A stretch of DNA of 6,228 nt from JABDNZ01 sp050049805. Lineage in GTDB: Bacteria > Gemmatimonadota > Gemmatimonadetes > Longimicrobiales > Gaopeijiaceae. The notes below the pieces were generated by a model that worked only from the letters and a program-made list of their open reading frames with translations, was not told the origin of the DNA and did no database searches. Within the stretch, counting starts at the first letter, position 1. Every line of letters starts with the position of its first letter. Positions 1 to 4,705 of the stretch are shown here, in pieces. Both the position numbers and the translations under genes were made by a program. The DNA lies in assembly GCA_050049805.1 (NCBI GenBank), contig JASFVN010000271.1, positions 1 to 6,228 on the forward strand, in the 5' to 3' direction.

Positions 1-542
1 TGGGGACCGGGACCACCATGGAATACGAAGTCATCCACGGCCTCTACAACCTCTTGCCGAACGAGGCTCTTCAGAGGGTCATGTGGGAGAATCTCAGCCA
101 GGTAGGCGGAGTCACCTACAACGAAGGAGAGCGGAAGTTTGCGGAGCTCCTCCATGCCAGCCTTCCAGAGGGGTCCCCACCTCTTTCCTCAGCGACGGAG
201 ATCAAGCCATACGACTGGGTACGAAGTGGCACGGGATCCACCGACGTGGCCGATGTGAGCTGGGCGGTGCCTACTGCCGGGCTCCGGACTGCTACCTGGG
301 TTCCCGGTACCGCGTCCCACTCCTGGCAGGCCGTGGCCGCCGGGGGCATGAGCATCGGGACCAAGGGAATGATCGTAGCGGCGAAGACCCTGGCCCTGAC
401 GGCAGCGGAGCTCTTCTCGAACCCGGAGATCCTGGAGGCGGCTGCCGCTGAACAGGCCGAACGGGTCGGCCCCGACTTCGTGTACAAGCCCTTACTGGGA
501 GATCGGGCTCCGCCGTTGGACTATCGAAAGGTCGGGGGGTAG
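1..542 (+). CDS. AbgB-like M20-family amidohydrolase, C-terminal part (5' truncated by window edge)
   Basis: This is the C-terminal ~180 residues of a metal-dependent amidohydrolase of the M20 family, AbgB (p-aminobenzoyl-glutamate hydrolase subunit B) type. These enzymes cleave amide bonds of N-acyl amino acids and are usually cytoplasmic. The frame is open to the left edge (first whole codon at base 3). The ATG at 18 is internal, because the codons before it (GTGTT) already fit the family. Visible family signatures are a NLLPNEALQRVM segment, the STDVADVSWAVPTAGLRTATW stretch, PGTASHSWQ with the conserved His that probably binds metal or substrate, then GMSIGTKGMIVAAKTLALTA and a final helix. 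The N-terminal metal-binding domain is outside the window, so catalytic completeness cannot be judged. It converges on the HTH gene with only 7 bases between the stop codons. The true substrate is unknown, since many AbgB-like proteins do not act on p-aminobenzoyl-glutamate. Confidence 0.85.
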   Translation, partial: GTGTTMEYEVIHGLYNLLPNEALQRVMWENLSQVGGVTYNEGERKFAELLHASLPEGSPPLSSATEIKPYDWVRSGTGSTDVADVSWAVPTAGLRTATWVPGTASHSWQAVAAGGMSIGTKGMIVAAKTLALTAAELFSNPEILEAAAAEQAERVGPDFVYKPLLGDRAPPLDYRKVGG

Positions 543-549
543 GGCTCCA

Positions 550-768
550 CTAGTCGCCCGAGTCGAACTCGAAGACCTCTTCCACGCCGAGGCCGAAGGC
601 TCTCGCCACCCGGAAGGCCAGGGCCAGAGAGGGCACATACCCACCCTGCTCCAGAGCGATAATGGTCTGACGCGTGCACCCGGCGGCCTCAGCCAGCTGT
701 TGTTGGGTCATCTCGCCGTGCTCGAAGCGGAGGCGGCGGATCCTGTTCCTGACGGTTTCGTCACCCAC
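550..768 (-). CDS. Small XRE-family HTH transcriptional regulator
   Basis: This 72-residue protein is essentially one Cro/C1-type helix-turn-helix domain. Residues 20-43 hold the HTH (MTQQQLAEAAGCTRQTII, then ALEQG), followed by PSLALAFRVARAFGLGVEEVFEF, the usual end of the compact YgzD/YozG-like regulators. It should bind DNA as a dimer in the cytoplasm. The start is GTG at 766-768; no ATG precedes the HTH in frame. An AGGAG sits 11 bases upstream, inside the previous gene. The start overlaps the end of the upstream membrane-protein gene by 8 bases, which suggests translational coupling. Pairing such a regulator with a small multi-pass membrane protein is a recurrent arrangement in bacteria. 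I infer that it represses its own operon through the double palindrome at 1258-1298. The target and any signal sensed are unknown. Confidence 0.88.
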   Translation of the reverse strand: MGDETVRNRIRRLRFEHGEMTQQQLAEAAGCTRQTIIALEQGGYVPSLALAFRVARAFGLGVEEVFEFDSGD

Positions 769-1216
769 GGCCGATGCTGCTCCTGTCCAGAACGAGAACC
801 ATCAGGGCGTTGGTGACCAGGGCCACCACCATGCAGCCATAAGCCAGGAACCACATCCACCCCACGTCCAGAACGCCAGCGGACTCGTGCACCAGCCAGA
901 GTACGGTGCAAAAGAGGAACATCAGCACGAGGACGATAATGAGGGTGATCTGGCTCGCTCGGGCCACCACCTGAAAGTCCCTTTCGTCCGCCACGACCTG
1001 GGTCCCCTTCCGGCGAGTCACCCAGAGACCCGTCCAATAGGCAAGGAACCCAAAACCGATGGCCACTGCCGCCAGCATGTGGCGTCGTGAATCGGTGTCG
1101 AAGTCCGCTGCTCCCCCGCCGGAGAAAAACGCCAGGAAGAACCCTATTCCCGCAACGCTCCAAACCACTGTCGCCAGCCAAGCCCGGAGGCGCGTCTGAC
1201 TCATCTGAATATCCAT
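761..1216 (-). CDS. Four-helix integral membrane protein (DUF2178-like), partner of the HTH regulator
   Basis: This 151-residue protein has four clear hydrophobic helices at about residues 13-32, 47-66, 89-110 and 118-143. A basic, polar loop (TRRKGTQVVADERDFQVVARAS, residues 67-88 in part) lies between helices 2 and 3. The DERD motif followed by a helix resembles small membrane proteins of the DUF2178 kind that are encoded beside YgzD-type HTH regulators. That assignment is from memory of the pattern and is tentative. The start is ATG at 1214-1216, with GGAAGGGGG ending 9 bases upstream; a second Met at residue 5 lacks a site. It is the first gene of a two-gene unit and overlaps the HTH start by 8 bases. 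No catalytic motif is visible. A role as sensor or anti-regulator for the HTH protein is possible but unproven. Confidence 0.78.
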   Translation of the reverse strand: MDIQMSQTRLRAWLATVVWSVAGIGFFLAFFSGGGAADFDTDSRRHMLAAVAIGFGFLAYWTGLWVTRRKGTQVVADERDFQVVARASQITLIIVLVLMFLFCTVLWLVHESAGVLDVGWMWFLAYGCMVVALVTNALMVLVLDRSSIGRG

Positions 1217-1256
1217 GGTTTCCTGCCCCCTTCCATTGGATGCTCATTTCAATCAC

Positions 1257-1285
1257 AATGTAAAGGCTATTTTACATGATGTCAA
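1257..1285 (-). promoter_or_regulatory. Sigma70-like promoter of the membrane protein/HTH unit
   Basis: Read on the minus strand, a perfect -35 box TTGACA (1280-1285) is followed after 17 bases by a -10 box TACATT (1257-1262, four of six consensus bases). Transcription would start near 1250, giving a leader of about 33 bases before the ATG at 1216. Both boxes lie inside the palindromes at 1258-1277 and 1279-1298, the expected layout for repression. Confidence 0.7.
1258..1277. promoter_or_regulatory. Operator-like palindrome A
   Basis: ATGTAAA (1258-1264) and TTTACAT (1271-1277) form a perfect 7-bp inverted repeat around 6 bases. It covers most of the -10 box of the minus-strand promoter. It matches palindrome B at 13 of 20 positions (shared pattern ATGTnAAG, then TnACAT). 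It is a likely binding site for the adjacent HTH regulator; that link is inferred from position. Confidence 0.6.
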
Positions 1286-1298
1286 GCATGCATGACAT
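1279..1298. promoter_or_regulatory. Operator-like palindrome B
   Basis: ATGTCA (1279-1284) and TGACAT (1293-1298) flank AGCATGCA. Including the flanking G at 1278 and C at 1299, 10 of 11 base pairs are symmetric over 22 bp. It begins exactly 21 bp after palindrome A, so both would face the same side of the helix. It covers the -35 box TTGACA of the minus-strand promoter. Confidence 0.6.
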
Positions 1299-1415
1299 CC
1301 GAATTGTCCCCCCATGGTTGCCCAAGGGCGGAAAGGGAGACGGAGGAAGGGGAGCCTCACTTCCCTTCCGGCCATCCCCGGCCCACTTTGCCCCTCTCGG
1401 CACCGGCGGGCCGGA

Positions 1416-1433
1416 CCGGTCCCAACGGACCGG
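1416..1433 (+). repeat. Perfect hairpin in the kinase leader
   Basis: CCGGTCC (1416-1422) and GGACCGG (1427-1433) form a 7-bp perfect stem closed by a CAAC tetraloop. No T run follows, so it is not a standard intrinsic terminator. Its right arm shares bases 1430-1433 with a competing stem (1430-1436 with 1467-1473). Confidence 0.6.
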
Positions 1434-1473
1434 GACAAGCTTGGAAGGGTTCCGACGGAACGGATCGTCCCGG
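1430..1473 (+). repeat. Alternative stem enclosing a second small hairpin
   Basis: CCGGGAC (1430-1436) pairs perfectly with GTCCCGG (1467-1473). Inside it lies GTTCC-GAC-GGAAC (1449-1461). This pairing excludes the 1416-1433 hairpin because they share bases. The stem ends about 50 bases before the kinase ATG. Confidence 0.45.
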
Positions 1474-1507
1474 CGCCGAGATGTCGAGACGCGAGGCCCA
1501 GAGGTCT

Positions 1508-1520
1508 GGAGGAGGTGAGG
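1508..1520 (+). promoter_or_regulatory. Ribosome binding site that fixes the kinase start
   Basis: GGAGGAGGTGAGG contains GGAGGT (1511-1516), 6 bases before the ATG at 1523. This strong site, with the P-loop strand beginning at once (MKIAFMG), selects this ATG over any upstream in-frame start. Confidence 0.8.
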
Positions 1521-1522
1521 CC

Positions 1523-2077
1523 ATGAAAATCGCTTTCATGGGGAGCCACGGCGTGGGGAAAACCACGCTTTGCTTCGACGTGGCTTCTCGCCTGAAGCGG
1601 CTCGACCTCGGCGTAGACCTGGTGAAGGAGGTGGCCCGATCCTGTCCTCTGCCCATCAACCGGGAAACCACTCTCGAGGCCCAAGCGTGGATCCTCCACA
1701 CCCAGATCGCCGAAGAGCTGGCGGCTACGGCCCGCTACGACGTGGTGATCTGCGATCGTTCGGTCCTGGACAACTACGCCTATCTGGTGCAGCAAGTGGG
1801 GCGACTCCCGGAATACGACGCGGTGGTAGAAAAGTGGATGGAAAGCTACGACGGGCTATTCAAGGTACCCATCCTCAATCCGCCATCCTTCGACGGCACC
1901 CGGGACACCTCCGGAATTTTCCAATCCGCCGTGGACAGGGTCATCGATCAGCTTCTGGCGGAGCTGAACGTCTCGTACTACCGGCTCGACCCGGAAGACC
2001 GGGACGGCTGGGTGGAGGACGTGATTCGAGGGGTCGGCCTTCCACTGGAGCCGCCACAAATCGATTTCTTTGGATAG
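1523..2077 (+). CDS. P-loop ATPase/kinase of the NadR-like AAA_28 type
   Basis: This is a 184-residue cytoplasmic P-loop protein. Walker A is at residues 7-15 (GSHGVGKTT, directly after the first beta strand MKIAFM). A Walker B-like strand lies at 74-80 (VVICDRS, Asp78), continuing as VLDNYAYL. The segment DGTRDTSGIFQSAVDRVIDQL (in part, residues 124-144) matches the conserved Arg-containing region near the C-terminus of AAA_28 proteins, a group that includes the nicotinamide riboside kinase domain of NadR. The length fits a single complete domain, with no NadR HTH or adenylyltransferase domain attached. A small-molecule kinase is therefore likely, but the substrate cannot be read from the sequence. 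The gene ends 15 bases before the acylase gene, in the same reading frame, so the two are probably co-transcribed. Its leader is unusually long and structured. Confidence 0.82.
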   Translation: MKIAFMGSHGVGKTTLCFDVASRLKRLDLGVDLVKEVARSCPLPINRETTLEAQAWILHTQIAEELAATARYDVVICDRSVLDNYAYLVQQVGRLPEYDAVVEKWMESYDGLFKVPILNPPSFDGTRDTSGIFQSAVDRVIDQLLAELNVSYYRLDPEDRDGWVEDVIRGVGLPLEPPQIDFFG

Positions 2078-2092
2078 GGAGACGCATTCCGC

Positions 2093-4387
2093 ATGAGAAA
2101 GATCATCGTCACCGCAGCTCTCGCCCTTCTGGCCTGCTCGCCGCAAACCACACCCAGCGACGATGTGGCGAGGTGGGAAGCCCGGGCTGAGGGCGTAACC
2201 ATCATCCGGGATGATTGGGGCATCCCCCACATCCACGGGGCCACCGATGCCGATGCCATTTTCGGCATGATGTACGCTCAGGCCGAAGACGACTTCAACC
2301 GCATCGAAGTGAACTTCCTCAACTCCCAGGGCCGGCTGGCCGAGGCAGAGGGGGAGGAGGAGATCTGGCGGGATCTGCGAATGAAGCTCTTCATCGATCC
2401 GGACGAGATGAAGGCCATGTACGACGAATCTCCCCAATGGCTGAAGGACCTGATGGATGCGTGGGCCGACGGATTGAACTACTTCCTCCACACCCACCCG
2501 GAGGTAACCCCCCGGGTACTCACCCATTTCGAGCCTTGGATGGCTCTCACCTTCAGCGAGGGAAGCATCGGTGGTGACATCGAGCGGGTGAATCTGAGGC
2601 AATTGGAAGCCTTCTACGAATCCGATCCTGTGGAGCGATTGGCCGCCGCAAGCAGTGACGGGGCTCGGGCCGCCGCAAGCGGTGATGGGGCTCGGACCGC
2701 CGCAAGCCTGAACCGCACGCCGGCGATGGTGTCAGCGAACAGCACTCTGGAACCCCTGGCAGTGGTTGCCGAAACCGCCGGCGAGTCCTTCGAGCCTACC
2801 GGCTCCAACGGAATCGCCATCGGTCCTTCCATTACGACCACCGGCAACGCCATGCTCCTCATCAACCCCCACACGTCCTTCTTCTTCCGACACGAAGCCC
2901 ACGTCACCAGCGATGAGGGATTGAACGCCTACGGCGCCTCTACCTGGGGCCAGTTCTTCATCTATCAGGGGTTCAATGAGACCGCCGGCTGGATGCACAC
3001 TTCCAGCAGCGTGGACAACATTGACGAGTTTCTGGAAACCATCGTGGAAGGGGAGGACGGACTCTACTACGTCTACGGCGACGAAGAACGGCCCGTCGAG
3101 TCCAGGCAAGTGACGGTGCCCTATAGAACGGACACGGGCATGGCCCAGCGTGAGTTCACCGTCTACCGGACCCACCATGGACCCATCGTGGGGGAGGTGG
3201 AGGGGAAATGGGTCGCCATGGCTCTCATGGAAGAGCCCATGAGCGCCCTCATCCAATCCTACTCCCGTACCAAGGCGACGAACCTGGAAGAGTACGTGGA
3301 GGTCATGGAGCTCCACACCAATTCCTCCAACAACACGCTTTTCGCCGATGCGGACGGGAACTTCGCCTACTTCCATTCCAATTTTGTTCCCAAGCGGGAC
3401 CCGAGCCTGGACTACCGGCGCCCCGTGGACGGAAGCGATCCAGCCACGGACTGGCAGGGGATCCACTCCTTCGAAGAGAGCCCCAACGTCATCAATCCCT
3501 CGGTAGGTTGGACCTTCTGCACGAACAACTGGCCCTACACCGCGTCGGGACCGGACAGCCCGGACCAGGACGATTACCCTCCCTACATGGACGGAGGCAG
3601 TGAGAACGCCAGAGGAATCCATGCCACCATGCTCCTGGAAGACAGGACCGACTTCACCTTGGACGGCCTCATGGAGGCCGCCTTCGACAGTTACCTGCCG
3701 GGATTCGAAAGCTCCATTCCAGCCATGGTCGCGGCATACGATGGAACGCCCGACGGGGACCCATTGAAGGATCAACTTTCTGAGCAGATAGAAACGCTGC
3801 GGGCGTGGGACCTCAGGTGGGGCGTGGAGTCGGTCCCGACCTCCTTGGCCATCTTCGCCACCGAGGCCCTGAATCCGCTGGCTCGTGAGGCGGCCCAGGC
3901 CGCCGGGGTGTCCACGAACGACTTCCTGGCCAGCGACGCCGCCAGCGGCATACTCCTGGAGGCCCTGGCTGCAGGATCCGCCCGCCTCCAAGAGGACTTT
4001 GGTAGCTGGCAGACGCCATGGGGTGAAATCAACCGCTTCCAACGCCTGACCGGGGATATCCAGCAACCGTTCAACGACGACGAACCCAGCATTCCCGTCG
4101 GGTTTACTTCATCCCGGTTCGGATCCCTGGCATCGTTCGGAGCCCGGCGGTATCCCGACACGAAGCGTTTTTATGGTACCAGCGGAAACAGCTTCGTGGC
4201 CGTTGTGGAGTTCGGGGACAGCGTCCGAGCCAAAGCCGTAACGGCAGGGGGCCTCAGCAACGACCCGAATTCCCCCCACTTCAACGACCAGGCCGAACGC
4301 TACGCCACGGGAGACCTCAGGGAGGTGTACTTCTACCCGAACCAACTGGAAGGACACATCGAGCGGGAATACCACCCGGGCGGGTAA
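2093..4387 (+). CDS. Penicillin acylase-family lipoprotein (Ntn hydrolase, S45)
   Basis: This 764-residue homologue of the penicillin G acylase/PvdQ/aculeacin acylase family hydrolyses amide bonds of N-acyl compounds; the substrate is unknown. Residues 1-14 form a short signal peptide ending in a lipobox (LLAC, Cys15), so it is probably exported and lipid-anchored. The alpha chain starts at VTIIRDDWGIPHIHG (35-49). A linker at about 180-237 precedes the self-cleavage site Gly237-Ser238. Ser238 is the predicted N-terminal nucleophile (GSNGIA). His260 (NPH) and Val307 fall at beta-chain positions 23 and 70, as in PvdQ, and Asn414 (NTLFAD) is the likely oxyanion Asn. Further signatures are VGWTFCTNNWP (471-481), TPWGEINRF (641-649), YGTSGNS (694-700) and NSPHFNDQ (726-733). 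It looks intact. A GGGAG lies 11 bases before the ATG, a rather long gap. It sits 15 bases after the kinase gene. The linker contains a 27-bp tandem repeat. Confidence 0.93.
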   Translation: MRKIIVTAALALLACSPQTTPSDDVARWEARAEGVTIIRDDWGIPHIHGATDADAIFGMMYAQAEDDFNRIEVNFLNSQGRLAEAEGEEEIWRDLRMKLFIDPDEMKAMYDESPQWLKDLMDAWADGLNYFLHTHPEVTPRVLTHFEPWMALTFSEGSIGGDIERVNLRQLEAFYESDPVERLAAASSDGARAAASGDGARTAASLNRTPAMVSANSTLEPLAVVAETAGESFEPTGSNGIAIGPSITTTGNAMLLINPHTSFFFRHEAHVTSDEGLNAYGASTWGQFFIYQGFNETAGWMHTSSSVDNIDEFLETIVEGEDGLYYVYGDEERPVESRQVTVPYRTDTGMAQREFTVYRTHHGPIVGEVEGKWVAMALMEEPMSALIQSYSRTKATNLEEYVEVMELHTNSSNNTLFADADGNFAYFHSNFVPKRDPSLDYRRPVDGSDPATDWQGIHSFEESPNVINPSVGWTFCTNNWPYTASGPDSPDQDDYPPYMDGGSENARGIHATMLLEDRTDFTLDGLMEAAFDSYLPGFESSIPAMVAAYDGTPDGDPLKDQLSEQIETLRAWDLRWGVESVPTSLAIFATEALNPLAREAAQAAGVSTNDFLASDAASGILLEALAAGSARLQEDFGSWQTPWGEINRFQRLTGDIQQPFNDDEPSIPVGFTSSRFGSLASFGARRYPDTKRFYGTSGNSFVAVVEFGDSVRAKAVTAGGLSNDPNSPHFNDQAERYATGDLREVYFYPNQLEGHIEREYHPGG
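2642..2707 (+). repeat. 27-bp in-frame tandem repeat in the acylase linker
   Basis: Two full copies (2642-2668 and 2669-2695) match at 25 of 27 bases, and a partial third (2696-2707) follows. They encode AAASSDGAR, AAASGDGAR and TAAS, acylase residues 184-205. Being in frame and in the presumed excised linker, a change in copy number would alter linker length without breaking the enzyme. Confidence 0.88.
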
Positions 4388-4437
4388 CGACCCGGTTCCA
4401 TTCCAGGGGCGGAGCCCAGCCCCCCCCACCGCGGCGC

Positions 4438-4487
4438 GCGGCCGGTCCACCCGGCCCGTGCCGCTTCCTTTTGGCGGACCGGGCCGC
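4438..4487 (+). terminator. GC-rich hairpin after the acylase gene, possible terminator
   Basis: GCGGCCGGTCC (4438-4448) pairs with 4476-4487 through 11 base pairs with one bulged G, around a 27-base loop. A competing stem pairs CGGCCCG (4452-4458) with CGGGCCG (4480-4486), with an inner CCGC/GCGG. It lies 50 bases after the acylase stop. No T tract follows, so intrinsic termination is uncertain; it could instead protect the 3' end of the mRNA. Confidence 0.4.
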
Positions 4488-4690
4488 AGCCGTCGTTCCA
4501 CCTACCCGAGTTCGCTGAACAGCGGAAGAAAATGCCTGAAGGAGGAAAAACGTTTGTTTCTTCCTTGGACGGTGTGTTCTAAACCCTTGTAAATAATTGT
4601 TTTACCAAAAGGCAAACCAGGCATGCTCATTGCGTTCCCTTCTGAAAGGAGAGATGCATCCAGTCGATGGGGGCCTCCCCGGGCCGCCAC

Positions 4691-4698
4691 GGGAAGGG
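4691..4698 (+). promoter_or_regulatory. Ribosome binding site that fixes the propeller-lipoprotein start
   Basis: GGGAAGGG ends 7 bases before the ATG at 4706. This favours 4706 over the upstream in-frame ATG at 4667 (13 codons earlier), whose nearest site, AAGGAG at 4646-4651, is 15 bases away. The choice also puts a normal signal peptide at the very N-terminus. Confidence 0.75.
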
Positions 4699-4705
4699 AA
4701 CCGAG

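Larger units (their letters stand above)
1300..1522 (+). other. GC-rich, gene-free leader of the kinase-acylase operon
   Basis: I see no convincing gene here. An open frame continues upstream of the kinase start to 1292, but its translation is a Pro/Arg/Gly-rich stretch unrelated to the kinase fold. The stretch is rich in inverted repeats (1416-1433, 1430-1473, 1449-1461 and the 8-bp palindrome CGGCGCCG at 1471-1478). No confident plus-strand promoter is visible. The best candidate is TTTACA at 1271-1276, inside operator A, with only a poor -10 after it. Confidence 0.5.
4388..4705 (+). other. Intergenic region with GC hairpin, C8 run and AT-rich patch
   Basis: This 318-base gap separates the acylase and propeller genes. 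From left to right it holds a run of eight C (4420-4427), a strong GC hairpin (4438-4487), an AT-rich patch (about 4541-4610) that probably contains the promoter of the downstream gene, and a small GGGG-GCCT-CCCC hairpin (4669-4680) just before the ribosome site. I could not find a convincing -35/-10 pair. AATAAT (4592-4597) is -10-like, but no good -35 lies at the right distance. Confidence 0.5.

Noticed and set aside
18..20. ATG at 18 as the start of the first gene
   Set aside because: The frame is open to the left edge and the residues before it fit the AbgB family, so the ATG is internal to a truncated gene.
1292..1522. 77-residue N-terminal extension of the kinase starting at 1292
   Set aside because: It is low-complexity and Pro/Arg/Gly-rich, overlaps operator B and the leader hairpins, and the strong ribosome site points to 1523, where the P-loop strand begins.
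1253..1795. Minus-strand open frame of 180 codons across the operators and the kinase start
   Set aside because: It overlaps the kinase coding region antisense and covers the operator and hairpin region, with no recognisable protein features.
2732..4066. Long antisense open frame of 444 codons opposite the acylase gene
   Set aside because: It mirrors a high-GC gene with strong homology on the other strand, shows no recognisable domain, and is a typical GC-rich shadow frame.
4554..4592. TTG-initiated 12-residue frame behind the AAGGAGG at 4539-4545
   Set aside because: It needs a rare start codon and gives no recognisable peptide. The Shine-Dalgarno-like sequence alone is not enough.
4587..4606. 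Third copy of the ATGTnA/TnACAT operator (TTGTAAA, then TTTACC)
   Set aside because: The arms are imperfect and the spacer is 7 rather than 6 bases, so the register is lost. In an AT-rich patch this is probably chance.
4605..4660. GGCAAACC as part of a c-di-GMP (GEMM) riboswitch
   Set aside because: The second conserved block (GACGCAAAGCC-like) and the paired arms are missing downstream.
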